DNA of 56,231 nucleotides from Flemingiibacterium sp045636145 (lineage in GTDB: Bacteria > Bacillota > Clostridia > Oscillospirales > CAG-272), in contig JAZTWV010000013.1 of assembly GCA_045636145.1 (NCBI GenBank), positions 1 through 56,231 on the forward strand, read 5' to 3'. The notes below the pieces were generated by a model that searched no databases, had not been told where the DNA came from, and was given only the letters and a program-made list of their open reading frames with translations. The position numbers and the translations under genes were made by a program. Shown piece after piece: positions 23,411 through 31,456 of this stretch (positions are counted from its first letter, which is position 1; every line of letters starts with the position of its first letter).

Positions 23411-23638
23411 GCGTAGGAGAAACGGTCGCTTTTTTGAAAAAAAGCTCCGCAAAAAACTTTATACAAGGGAAAAACTTAAGCACAAACCAACATGAGTGCT
23501 AATCGTTTGAGCGCCACATTCGCGCCGCCTGCATGGGTCCTCACCATTACGGCGGCTTGGATTGCGGTAATCTTTTGTGTGGGGTGGGGCGCGGCCGCTT
23601 TGCGGCGCGCATTACGGCACATTCGTATGGGGCGACGT
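23411..23638 (+). repeat. Dispersed repeat, copy 2 (about 230 bp)
   Basis: Matches 17818-18057 through the anchors ACTTTATACAAGG (23456), CGCGCCGCCTGCATGG (23521) and CGTATGGGGCGACGT (23624). Anchor spacings are 65 and 103 bases here against 64 and 101 in copy 1. It begins five bases after the ftsK stop. The two copies differ by many substitutions, so they are old. Confidence 0.85.
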
Positions 23639-23667
23639 TTTACAAAAAGCCTCGCCCTTCGGGAGAT

Positions 23668-23735
23668 AGGTGTAGCAGATGCGTTGCATCTGCCACGCCG
23701 CATATTCGGCGGCGTGACGGAGAGGGGCTACACCT
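23668..23735. repeat. Three-stem cloverleaf palindrome
   Basis: AGGTGTAGC (23668-23676) pairs with GCTACACCT (23727-23735). Inside are AGATGC/GCATCT with a 3-nt loop and CACGCCGC/GCGGCGTG with a 7-nt loop. All three stems are perfect. It directly follows dispersed repeat copy 2. Confidence 0.75.
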
Positions 23736-23788
23736 GTCCTACCGTTGATTTACGGAATCGGTTGGATTGATGATTTGCGGCACACTCG

Positions 23789-23812
23789 TAGGGCGGGGGC
23801 TTGCTCCCGCCG
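23789..23812. repeat. REP-like palindrome
   Basis: GTAGGGCGGGGGCTTGCTCC continuing to CGCC; the GGCGGG and CCCGCC arms flank GCTTGC. The same unit, in either orientation, occurs at 34704, 38798 and 38872. Confidence 0.8.
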
Positions 23813-23881
23813 TTTCCCGGAATGATTTTCGTACTACGCAGGTCGATTCCTCATCCGCCCGTCTCCAAAAAACATACAAAA

Positions 23882-23908
23882 ACGGAACAAATTCCATATT
23901 TGCTCCGT
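23882..23908 (+). terminator. Hairpin upstream of the thymidylate kinase-like gene
   Basis: ACGGA and CAAAT pair with ATTTG and TCCGT, with one mismatch. No strong T-run follows, so it may be a leader hairpin. Confidence 0.35.
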
Positions 23909-23942
23909 CAAATGAAAAAATACAACGAAAGGCAGATAAACC

Positions 23943-24620
23943 GTGTCTACACTTATCGCAATAGACGGACTTGACGGGTCCGGTAAGAATACGCAGTCCA
24001 CGATGCTCGTGAACCGACTTAAAATCGAAGGCTTTTCCGTCAGAAACTTAAGCTTTCCCATGTATGACAGCGATTCCTGTGCTCCTGTAAAGATGTATCT
24101 TGAGGGAAAGCTCGGAACACGTCCGTCGGACACAAACGCTTATGCGGCGTCCACTCTTTTTGCTTGTGACAGATACTGCTCCTACAAGGCGGATTGGAAA
24201 AAGGATTACGACAGCTTAAACAAGATAATAGTTGCCAACAGATACACGTCGGCAAACGCGGTTCATCAGCTCTCTAAGCTTCCGCGCGATATGTGGGATG
24301 ATTTCCTTGATTGGCTGTGGGATTTTGAGTTTATAAAGCTCGGACTTCCTGCGCCCGATCTTGTTTTGTATCTTGAGCTTCTTCCGGAGCAGTCCATGGA
24401 GCTTGTAAGTCTCAGATCAAGTCAAACCGGGCAGAAAAAGGATATTCACGAGCTTGACGAGGGATTCATGAGACGAAGCTATGAAGCGGCACAGTTTGCC
24501 TGCGAAAAGCTTGGCTGGACAAAGATCAAATGCTACGATAAAAACGGTGTGCGTGAGCGCACGGACATTTTTGGTGAGATACTTGACGTGGTGTGTCAAA
24601 AGACAGACATCGTGCTTTAA
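23943..24620 (+). CDS. Thymidylate kinase-like P-loop kinase
   Basis: 225 residues from a GTG behind GAAAGG. The P-loop reads IDGLDGSGKNTQ, where most thymidylate kinases have GSGKTTQ: the residue after the invariant lysine is N instead of T. The DR.....  motif appears as FACDRYCSY, and VANRYTSANAVHQ matches the (D)RY.xS.xAYQ motif of the family. The central region carries a longer insert with a WDDFLDWLWDFEFIKLGLP segment than bacterial Tmk. The enzyme would phosphorylate dTMP. Because of the P-loop change and insert it may be a divergent second Tmk or a related nucleotide kinase. It leads a forward run of housekeeping genes. Confidence 0.8.
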   Translation: MSTLIAIDGLDGSGKNTQSTMLVNRLKIEGFSVRNLSFPMYDSDSCAPVKMYLEGKLGTRPSDTNAYAASTLFACDRYCSYKADWKKDYDSLNKIIVANRYTSANAVHQLSKLPRDMWDDFLDWLWDFEFIKLGLPAPDLVLYLELLPEQSMELVSLRSSQTGQKKDIHELDEGFMRRSYEAAQFACEKLGWTKIKCYDKNGVRERTDIFGEILDVVCQKTDIVL

Positions 24621-24660
24621 TGTTTAGCGTATAACTGATTAAATAAGGAAGGATCATAAA

Positions 24661-25209
24661 ATGGTATATATGTTTTTAGCCGAGGGATTTGAGGAAGTAG
24701 AGGCTCTTTGCCCACTTGATCTGCTTCGCCGTGCAGGGGTTAAGGTTATGACGGTGGGAGTTGGAACAAAGGTTGTACGCGGCTCTCACGGTATTGAGGT
24801 TATAGCCGATATTACCACATACGATGCCGAGCAGCTTCTTGCAAAAAATCCTGCTGATATGGTCATTCTGCCCGGAGGTATGCCGGGAACATTAAATCTT
24901 CAGGCGGATGCTGTTGTGAATCAGTTTATTGAGCACGCCAAGGAGCGCGGTGCTTACCTTGCGGCAATCTGTGCCGCTCCCCTTATTCTCGGTGAGCTTG
25001 GTTTACTGTCAGGCAAGGAAGCCATTTGCTATCCCGGATTTGAAGAAAAGCTTCACGGGGCTGTGATATCGGAAAAATCCGTAGTTTCTGACGGCAAGAT
25101 CATCACAGGAAAGGGAATGGGTGTGGCACTCGAATTCGGACTTGCGCTCGTGAGTGCTCTTGTTAGTGCCGAAAAGGCAGACGAGCTTCGTGCCGCTGTC
25201 ATGGCTTGA
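24661..25209 (+). CDS. DJ-1/PfpI-family protein (ThiJ-like)
   Basis: 182 residues. It begins VYMFLAEGFEEVEA, with the conserved glutamate of the DJ-1 active site, and carries AAICAAPLIL, with the nucleophile-elbow cysteine at about residue 103. Length and the GGMPG motif fit the DJ-1/YajL branch, linked to deglycase, chaperone or oxidative-stress functions. AAGGAAGGATCATAA precedes the start. It sits between a nucleotide kinase and folate cyclo-ligase. The biochemical role of this family is debated. Confidence 0.9.
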   Translation: MVYMFLAEGFEEVEALCPLDLLRRAGVKVMTVGVGTKVVRGSHGIEVIADITTYDAEQLLAKNPADMVILPGGMPGTLNLQADAVVNQFIEHAKERGAYLAAICAAPLILGELGLLSGKEAICYPGFEEKLHGAVISEKSVVSDGKIITGKGMGVALEFGLALVSALVSAEKADELRAAVMA

Positions 25210-25222
25210 CTGTGAGGTTGAA

Positions 25223-25813
25223 ATGTACGAAATCAGAAAAAAGAAAAACGATATAAGAGAGAAATACAAGGCACTCCGTGCCGCGCTTCCTGCGGATACA
25301 AAGGCGCAGATGGATGAGAAGATATGCACAAGCTTTTTCTCCCTTGCCACATACCGATATGCAGACGTGCTTCTCATGTATTCCCCAAAGGCAGATGAGG
25401 TCGATGTTCTGCCAATTGCAAGGCGTGCGCTTGCGGACGGGAAGAAGGTAGCTTTCCCACGGTGTATTCCGGAAAGTCACGACATGGAGTACCACTATAT
25501 CACCTCTCTCGATCAGCTTAAAAAGGGAACATACGGACTTCTTGAACCTACCCCCGATCTTCCCGTATACGACCGTGCTTCAACAGCCCCCAGTGCCTGC
25601 ATAGTTCCTGCCCTTGTGTATGACAAGCGCGGATATCGGCTTGGATACGGCAAGGGATACTATGACCGCTATCTTGGCGGATATATCGGCTCAAAGGTAG
25701 GTATGATATACAGCGATTATATAATAGACTCGCTTCCGCGCGGCAGATTTGACCTTTGCGTTGACTTTATCGTCACCGAAAAGGGACTTCGCGTGGTTGA
25801 TAAAAACAAATAA
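25223..25813 (+). CDS. 5-formyltetrahydrofolate cyclo-ligase
   Basis: 196 residues from the ATG at 25223, behind GTGAGGTTGAA; an upstream in-frame extension overlaps the DJ-1 gene and is rejected. The N-terminal KNDIREKYKALRAAL helix and the C-terminal GYRLGYGKGYYDRYL motif, which binds the folate and Mg-ATP, identify the family. The reaction turns 5-formyl-THF into 5,10-methenyl-THF with ATP. The length fits. It is a normal single-copy housekeeping enzyme and probably co-transcribed with the DJ-1 gene (13-nt gap). Confidence 0.94.
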   Translation: MYEIRKKKNDIREKYKALRAALPADTKAQMDEKICTSFFSLATYRYADVLLMYSPKADEVDVLPIARRALADGKKVAFPRCIPESHDMEYHYITSLDQLKKGTYGLLEPTPDLPVYDRASTAPSACIVPALVYDKRGYRLGYGKGYYDRYLGGYIGSKVGMIYSDYIIDSLPRGRFDLCVDFIVTEKGLRVVDKNK

Positions 25814-25830
25814 CCTCCTCGGAGAAAGAT

Positions 25831-26742
25831 ATGAAGCTGAAATCCACTTTTGCGGCGCCGATACTTGTTATTTTCGTCATGCTCATGTTTACGGCGTCAA
25901 GATATATAGACATTGGCTCGCTTTCCTACCGCGAGAACATTTGTCTTGCTATAATCGTCCTCCAGCTGCTTATTTTGGTAGTGCCAAGTGCCTTTTATAC
26001 CAAAATCAGAGGCGACGGATTTATAAAAAAAATGCGTCTTGCGCCAATCGGCATTGAAAAGCTGCTTTTGACGCTTCTTGCGGCATTTGTTTTGATACTC
26101 GGCGACACGCTCCTTAAGCTGGCACTTTACAATATCGGTTTTATTGATGCGGAATACTCGCTGTACTACTATTATCTTGACGGAACATCTCCCGGAGTGC
26201 TTTATTCGCTGATAGCATTCGCGGTAGTGCCCTCTGTGTGCGAAGAGCTTATGTTCCGCTCGCTTCTTTGTGCGGAGTACGAGTCAAGCGGAACGGTAAC
26301 TGCGGTCATAGCCTCGTCCATGCTGTATGCAATGTTCGGTATGAATTTCGGATATTTCCCCGTATATCTTTTTGCAGGACTCATGTTTGCGCTTGTAATG
26401 TATATAACACGCTCCGTTTTTGCTTCCATGCTGTGCCATCTTTGCTATTCGGTGTTTGAGCTTGCGGCAGGGGAGACTGTACGGACCATAATAACAAAGC
26501 CGCAGAGCACCAGCTTTCTCATATTTGCGGTTGCAGGCACATTCCTGCTTGCTCTTGCCGCACTGTTCGGCGAAGCTGAACGTACTTATTACGGCTATGC
26601 GCTGTCGGGAAAGAGGGCTGAATACGCCGAAAAATGTCCGCGCTTCAACCTGCGCCTGTTTTCACAGGCACTTCTTGCACCGCCGTTTTTGGTGGCATTA
26701 CTCGTATTTATTATTGCCGCTATACAGTTTAGCGGAGTTTAA
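25831..26742 (+). CDS. CPBP-family intramembrane glutamic protease
   Basis: 303 residues with about eight hydrophobic segments. Motif 1 is CEELMFRSLL (EExxxR, around residue 139), the second motif is FPVYLFAGLMFALVM and the third is LCHLCYSVFEL, where the H would bind the active-site water with the two glutamates. These are the CPBP (CAAX protease/Abi) residues. Members cut prenylated or membrane substrates and some are bacteriocin-immunity or envelope factors. Here it precedes mltG by 40 nt; a cell-envelope role is inference. GGAGAAAGAT precedes the ATG. Confidence 0.9.
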   Translation: MKLKSTFAAPILVIFVMLMFTASRYIDIGSLSYRENICLAIIVLQLLILVVPSAFYTKIRGDGFIKKMRLAPIGIEKLLLTLLAAFVLILGDTLLKLALYNIGFIDAEYSLYYYYLDGTSPGVLYSLIAFAVVPSVCEELMFRSLLCAEYESSGTVTAVIASSMLYAMFGMNFGYFPVYLFAGLMFALVMYITRSVFASMLCHLCYSVFELAAGETVRTIITKPQSTSFLIFAVAGTFLLALAALFGEAERTYYGYALSGKRAEYAEKCPRFNLRLFSQALLAPPFLVALLVFIIAAIQFSGV

Positions 26743-26781
26743 TATAAAGGGGCTTACTCTGTAAGCTTTGGTGATATTTTT

Positions 26782-28683
26782 ATGGATGAAAACAACAATA
26801 AGCGCGTTGCTTCCAACGATATTTTAAGGGAAGCTGTTCCGCCGAAGCCGGATGTGGCAAATGACGAGACAATTGAATTTAAGCGCGATACGGTGAGACG
26901 TCAGACAATTTCTCAGAATGCTGATATGCAGAATACCGCGCAGATACGCGGCGGTGCTGTAGTAAGACCGCTGAGACAGCCCACACCGCAGATGGGTGCA
27001 ACTCCCGCTCAGCCTGAAAAAAAGCTGAGTCCCATACAGGCGGCGGCACAGCGGCAATTGCAGAATCCGCCAAAACCCCGTCCTGCCGCAAAGCCTCCTG
27101 TTCAGCCGGAGGTTTCCGCTAAGAATCAGCCTGCACCTGCCACGCGTCCTGCGCCTGCGCCGGCGAGAACGTCGGTTTCTGCCGACAAGATGTCAGCAGA
27201 CCGTGTGCGTGAGCCTCAGAGAGCACCTAAGCCAACCGCTCCGGCGGCTCCTGTAAAGCCGCAGGCGGCAAACACAGGCGCGGCGACACCGCAAAACAAC
27301 AGAGCCGCATCTCTCCAGCGTCAGCTTCGCACCGAGCCTCAGCGTCCTGCCGCTCCCAAAATGAGCGGTGAGGCAATAAAGACTCCCGTGCCAACCACGG
27401 CACCGTCTGTGAAACAGCGGCAGACCATGCCAACTCAGGCAACTCGTGCGCGTACCGAGAACGATGATTTTGAAATCGACGAGATAGCTACCGCGAACGC
27501 GAAGTATCACAAGAAGTATGACTCGACAGACAGCAGATTCGTTGACTCTGCCACAAGCGCGGTCATGAGTCTTGTTAAGGCTGTTATATATATTGCAGTA
27601 ATAATTGTCGTGTCCGTAGGACTGTCCGTGTTTGTTGTCAATACCGCAAACGATGTGTTTAAGTTTGTGGTTGAAGATAAGATGGTTACAGTCAACATCC
27701 CCGAATACGCGTCTATCGAGGATGTGTCGGAAGCACTTTATGATGCAGGAGCTATAAAGCACAGGTGGGCGTTTAATCTGTGGAGCGGTCTTAAGGATTC
27801 GGGTGCTGAGTTTATTCCCGGAACCTACGAGGTGTCAACCACACTTAACTACGACTATCTGCGTGCCGCGTTCAAAAAGTCTACAAAGCGCGTAGAGCTT
27901 CGTGTCACAATTCCCGAGGGCTATACCATCGACGAGATGATAGAGCATCTTATTGCTTCCGGCATCGGAAACGCAGGTGACAGTGAGAGGAAAAAGCAGA
28001 TAATAAGAGACGCTTTCATAGATGCCATAAACAACTATGAGTTCGATTACCGTTTTGTTCGTGAGCTTACAACTACGGAGGATCGAATCTACAGACTTGA
28101 GGGATATCTGTTCCCGGACACCTACAATTTCTATGCGGAATACGGAAGTGCAGAGGACAGCGAGGCGGAAGCGGCGAAAAAGACCGCCGTGGCAGTGCTT
28201 TCCAAGATGCTTGACAACTTTGACGGCAAATTTGCGGATGAATACTATGCTCGCTGTCTTGATCTTAAGATGACCGTGGATCAGGCGATAACGCTTGCTT
28301 CCATGATAGAAAAAGAGACGAGATACGCGGATGAGCTTGGATACGTTTCCTCTGTATTCCACAACCGTCTTAAGTATCCCGGCACCTTCCCGTACCTCAA
28401 CTCCGATGCCACTATCATGTACGCTATCGCCCACGATACAGGCTCGCGTCTTGATTCCATGAGCGGCGAAGATACAAGCTACGAGACACCCTACAACACC
28501 TACACCCACAGGGGACTTCCTCCCGGACCTATCGCAAACCCCGGTTTGAACGCCATAAAGTATGCGCTTTATCCAAACGACACGAACTATTTCTACTTCG
28601 TTTCGGACAGTGCGGGAAGAACGCTGTTTGCGGCAACGGAACCCGAGCATATTGCGAACATCAATACTGTTCGCGGCAGATGA
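26782..28683 (+). CDS. mltG: Endolytic transglycosylase MltG (YceG family) with long disordered N-terminus
   Basis: 633 residues. The first ~235 are cytoplasmic and low in complexity, very rich in P, A, Q and R. A membrane helix follows (VKAVIYIAVIIVVSVGLSVF, ~268-287). The periplasmic part has the LysM-like and YceG domains, with TLASMIEKET holding catalytic E510 and the NRLKYPGTFPYLNSDATIMY and LPPGPIANPGLNAIKYALYP blocks. By family knowledge MltG cuts nascent glycan strands and sets their length. The N-terminal tail is longer than the usual short one and may dock cytoplasmic partners. Confidence 0.95.
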   Translation: MDENNNKRVASNDILREAVPPKPDVANDETIEFKRDTVRRQTISQNADMQNTAQIRGGAVVRPLRQPTPQMGATPAQPEKKLSPIQAAAQRQLQNPPKPRPAAKPPVQPEVSAKNQPAPATRPAPAPARTSVSADKMSADRVREPQRAPKPTAPAAPVKPQAANTGAATPQNNRAASLQRQLRTEPQRPAAPKMSGEAIKTPVPTTAPSVKQRQTMPTQATRARTENDDFEIDEIATANAKYHKKYDSTDSRFVDSATSAVMSLVKAVIYIAVIIVVSVGLSVFVVNTANDVFKFVVEDKMVTVNIPEYASIEDVSEALYDAGAIKHRWAFNLWSGLKDSGAEFIPGTYEVSTTLNYDYLRAAFKKSTKRVELRVTIPEGYTIDEMIEHLIASGIGNAGDSERKKQIIRDAFIDAINNYEFDYRFVRELTTTEDRIYRLEGYLFPDTYNFYAEYGSAEDSEAEAAKKTAVAVLSKMLDNFDGKFADEYYARCLDLKMTVDQAITLASMIEKETRYADELGYVSSVFHNRLKYPGTFPYLNSDATIMYAIAHDTGSRLDSMSGEDTSYETPYNTYTHRGLPPGPIANPGLNAIKYALYPNDTNYFYFVSDSAGRTLFAATEPEHIANINTVRGR

Positions 28684-28696
28684 TAATTTAGTATTT

Positions 28697-28813
28697 CGGG
28701 GAGGCGTGAGCCTCCCCGAGGTATATATAAATAATGCCGGTAGGGGAGGGGTCTCCCCTCCCGTCATTCATATCACCTAAACACAAAAACGGGAGGCGAG
28801 ACGCCTCCCCTAC
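28697..28813. repeat. Cluster of three REP-like palindromes
   Basis: Three hairpins: CGGGGAGGC with GCCTCCCCG (28697-28718), GGGGAGGGG with CCCCTCCC (28742-28762), and GGGAGGCG..CGCCTCCC (28790-28810). They lie between mltG and nadE and belong to the G/C-rich REP family seen elsewhere in the window. Confidence 0.8.
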
Positions 28814-28898
28814 AAAATAAACATTGACGATTCTGCTCATATAGGCGGATTCCATATCTGCCCGTAATACAAACATATATTATTGAAAGGAAAATGAC

Positions 28899-30815
28899 GT
28901 GAGACACGGATTTATAAAGGTTGCCGCCGTTTCACCGCGGGTGCATCTTGCAAATCCCGAGGGAAATGCCGACGAAATAATAAGACTTTCAAAATACGCC
29001 GCCGATGATGGCGCAAAGCTTATCGTATTCCCCGAACTCAGCGTAACGGGAGCGACTTTGGGCGATTTGTTTCTCCACAAGCAGATTATATCCGGCGCGG
29101 AAGCCGCAATTTGCAGAATCGCCGCCGAAACTGCGGAGCTTTCATCTGTAATATGCGTTGGAGCACCGGTTCTTCGCGAAAATAAGCTTTACAACTGCGC
29201 TGTCGTGATATACGGCGGCATGATTCTCGGAATTGCACCAAAAAAGACGCTGTGCGCAAAGGGCACTATGGATAAGCGCGTATTTACACCTGCTCCCGAA
29301 AAATGCGGTACGGTGGAGTTTTGCGGTATCTGCGTTCCCTTCGGACACAACATGACCTTCTACTGCGAGGGGATGCACGACTTCAATTTCGCCTGCGAGA
29401 TCGGCGCGGATCTGTACGGATGCACTCCTGCATCCGAAAATCACTGCAGGGCAGGTGCTACGGTCGTAACAGGACTTTCCGCCATGCCTGAAACCGTGGG
29501 AATGGCGGAGCGACGCCGTCTATTTGCCGCTTCTCACTCGGCGCGAGTCTCCTGCGGATACATTCTTGCCGAGGCAGGGCATGGCGAATCCACCACCGAC
29601 TGTGTTTTCGGCGGACACCGCTTGATATGCGAGGCAGGGAACATAATAGCCGAATCAAAGCCGTTCTGCGGCGAGGATGAAGCCTCACCTGTAACGTTTT
29701 CGGAGATCGACGTATCAAAGCTTGCATATGAGCGCATGAGACGGGGCGATTTTGAGACGATTGAGGTAACAGCAGACAATTACTACAGCATTTCCTTTGA
29801 TATGGAGCTGTGTGACACCGAGATTACACGAAAAATCCCACAGCTTCCGTTTGTGCCGGAGGATGCGCAGGCGTGCCGCGACCGCTGTGCCGAGATACTT
29901 AATATACAGGCGCACGGACTAAAGAGACGGCTTTGTCATACACGGGCAAAGGCGGCAGTCATCGGCATATCCGGCGGACTTGATTCCTGCTTGGCACTTC
30001 TCGTTTCGGTTAAGGCGATGGAGCTTTTGGGGCGACCTAATTCTGACATTATTGCGGTCACGATGCCATGCTTTGGCACGACGAGCCGTACACGTACCAA
30101 TGCAGAGCGTCTCTGTGAGCGGCTTGGAGTCAGCTTCCGATGCGTGGACATAAAGGCGGCGGTGAATCAGCATTTTTCGGATATTGGACATGATGCCGAG
30201 TGCCATAATGTAGTGTATGAAAACGTGCAGGCGCGTGAGCGGACACAGGTTATCATGGATATTGCCAATGCCGAGGGCGGAATCGTTATCGGCACAGGCG
30301 ATCTTTCGGAGCTTGCTCTCGGATGGGCGACCTTTAACGGCGACCATATGTCAATGTACGGCGTGAACTCCTCTGTGCCGAAAACTCTGATTCGGCATAT
30401 TGTGGCGTATGCCGCCGATACCTACGGCGACGGCGAGCTTAAATCGGTGCTTTTGGATATTCTGGCAACTCCCGTAAGTCCGGAACTGCTCCCGGCGGAG
30501 GAGGGTGATAAAATCGCGCAGAAAACAGAGGATATTGTAGGACCTTATGAGCTTCACGATTTCTTTCTTTATTATTTTGTAAGATTCAGCATGTCCCCTG
30601 ACAAGCTTTTCCGCATGGCGTGTCACGCCTTTTCGGGAGTCTATGACGGAGAAACGGTCAAGCGGTGGCTTGATACCTTCCTTGGGCGGTTTGTAAATCA
30701 GCAGTTCAAGCGTTCCTGTTTGCCGGACGGACCGGCTGTGGGAAGCGTGGGCCTGTCGCCCCGCGGCGGATTTTCCATGCCCAGCGATGCTATGTCGGCG
30801 GTGTTTTTCGAATAA
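28899..30815 (+). CDS. nadE: Glutamine-dependent NAD+ synthetase
   Basis: 638 residues from a GTG behind GAAAGGAAAATGAC. The N-terminal amidase (nitrilase) domain shows FPELSVTG, PKKTLC and YGCTPASENH, supplying the E-K-C triad that frees ammonia from glutamine. The C-terminal domain has the ATP pyrophosphatase loop GISGGLDSCLAL (about residue 355), the synthetase core TRTNAERL and the LSELALGWATFNGDH motif of the deamido-NAD site. The reaction amidates deamido-NAD+ to NAD+. Length matches the two-domain form. A strong terminator follows. The domain pair is complete with no signs of damage. Confidence 0.95.
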   Translation: MRHGFIKVAAVSPRVHLANPEGNADEIIRLSKYAADDGAKLIVFPELSVTGATLGDLFLHKQIISGAEAAICRIAAETAELSSVICVGAPVLRENKLYNCAVVIYGGMILGIAPKKTLCAKGTMDKRVFTPAPEKCGTVEFCGICVPFGHNMTFYCEGMHDFNFACEIGADLYGCTPASENHCRAGATVVTGLSAMPETVGMAERRRLFAASHSARVSCGYILAEAGHGESTTDCVFGGHRLICEAGNIIAESKPFCGEDEASPVTFSEIDVSKLAYERMRRGDFETIEVTADNYYSISFDMELCDTEITRKIPQLPFVPEDAQACRDRCAEILNIQAHGLKRRLCHTRAKAAVIGISGGLDSCLALLVSVKAMELLGRPNSDIIAVTMPCFGTTSRTRTNAERLCERLGVSFRCVDIKAAVNQHFSDIGHDAECHNVVYENVQARERTQVIMDIANAEGGIVIGTGDLSELALGWATFNGDHMSMYGVNSSVPKTLIRHIVAYAADTYGDGELKSVLLDILATPVSPELLPAEEGDKIAQKTEDIVGPYELHDFFLYYFVRFSMSPDKLFRMACHAFSGVYDGETVKRWLDTFLGRFVNQQFKRSCLPDGPAVGSVGLSPRGGFSMPSDAMSAVFFE

Positions 30816-30825
30816 GTAAGATAAA

Positions 30826-30880
30826 TTCGCAAGTTTTTTCGGAGTTTTGGCATACGAAAAAACTTGCGAAAATTTTTTTT
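30826..30880 (+). terminator. Strong terminator after nadE
   Basis: 16-bp arms, TTCGCAAGTTTTTTCG (30826-30841) and its perfect complement at 30855-30870, followed by TTTTTTTT (30873-30880). Confidence 0.93.
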
Positions 30881-30890
30881 GCAAAAACTA

Positions 30891-30919
30891 TTGACAAACC
30901 CGAACATTTGTGCTATAAT
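30891..30919 (+). promoter_or_regulatory. Promoter of the 30972 gene
   Basis: TTGACA (30891-30896), 17 bp, TATAAT (30914-30919): full consensus. Confidence 0.92.
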
Positions 30920-30951
30920 GTTCTCACAAGCAAAAACCGAACAAATATTCG
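30901..30951 (+). promoter_or_regulatory. Two LexA/DinR-like sites over the promoter
   Basis: CGAACATTTGTGC (30901-30913) lies between -35 and -10, and CGAACAAATATTCG (30938-30951) lies just downstream of the start of transcription. The Firmicute SOS box is CGAACRNRYGTTYC. The second site matches most of it, the first only the left half. Two such sites in one promoter suggest, but do not prove, LexA control. Confidence 0.4.
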
Positions 30952-30971
30952 GGCTGTTGGAGGACTTGAAA

Positions 30972-31307
30972 ATGACCGCTGCAATGAGACAAACAGTAAA
31001 GGTATATATAGCAAATTTTGAGGGCTGCACAGGACGCGCATCCTTTATAATGCGCCTTGCGCGCGCCTTTTCCATCGACCCGTCGAGAATCTTAAAAGGT
31101 GAGCTGTGGCGCGCACTTTGCGAGCGTATTGCCGCCATCGGAGCAGGGGATATTCCCGTGCGAGTGCGTGTTATGGGTCTTGATGATGCATACCCCTCGC
31201 TGTCCCGCGAATGCGAGACTCTAATCCGCATCCTCAGAGCCGCGGCAGAGAAGAACGAGTGTTTCCGTGCCGACGCGGTCATAGGGGATATGAAGTGGAA
31301 GATATGA
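30972..31307 (+). CDS. Uncharacterised 111-residue protein
   Basis: The ATG at 30972 lies eight bases after GGAGG; the frame opens earlier but has no ribosome site there. The sequence MTAAMRQTVKVYIANFEGCT is followed by a basic helical stretch (FIMRLARAFSIDPSRIL) and IRILRAAAEKNECF. Many R and two or three C are present, and no membrane segment. I do not recognise the family. A consensus promoter with LexA-like sites and flanking terminators on both sides make it an independent, possibly damage-inducible gene. Confidence 0.7.
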   Translation: MTAAMRQTVKVYIANFEGCTGRASFIMRLARAFSIDPSRILKGELWRALCERIAAIGAGDIPVRVRVMGLDDAYPSLSRECETLIRILRAAAEKNECFRADAVIGDMKWKI

Positions 31308-31355
31308 ACGAGTGTTCGGCGGTTTTGCGGCGTAAATAATTTTATAAGTCCCATT

Positions 31356-31390
31356 GCTCCTGCGGATTTGATTCCGCGGGGGCGTTTTTT
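31356..31390 (+). terminator. Terminator after the 30972 gene
   Basis: GCTCCTGCGGA pairs with TCCGCGGGGGC (with G-U pairs) and is followed by GTTTTTTTG. Confidence 0.85.
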
Positions 31391-31421
31391 TGATGTGTGA
31401 GCCATAAAATATCGCTGTATC

Positions 31422-31450
31422 TTGACAGTGAGGGGAAAATGTGGTATAAT
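31422..31450 (+). promoter_or_regulatory. Promoter of a structured RNA
   Basis: TTGACA (31422-31427), 17 bp, TATAAT (31445-31450): full consensus. The expected start, ~31457, is the first base of the outer stem of the RNA. Confidence 0.9.
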
Positions 31451-31456
31451 AGCTTT

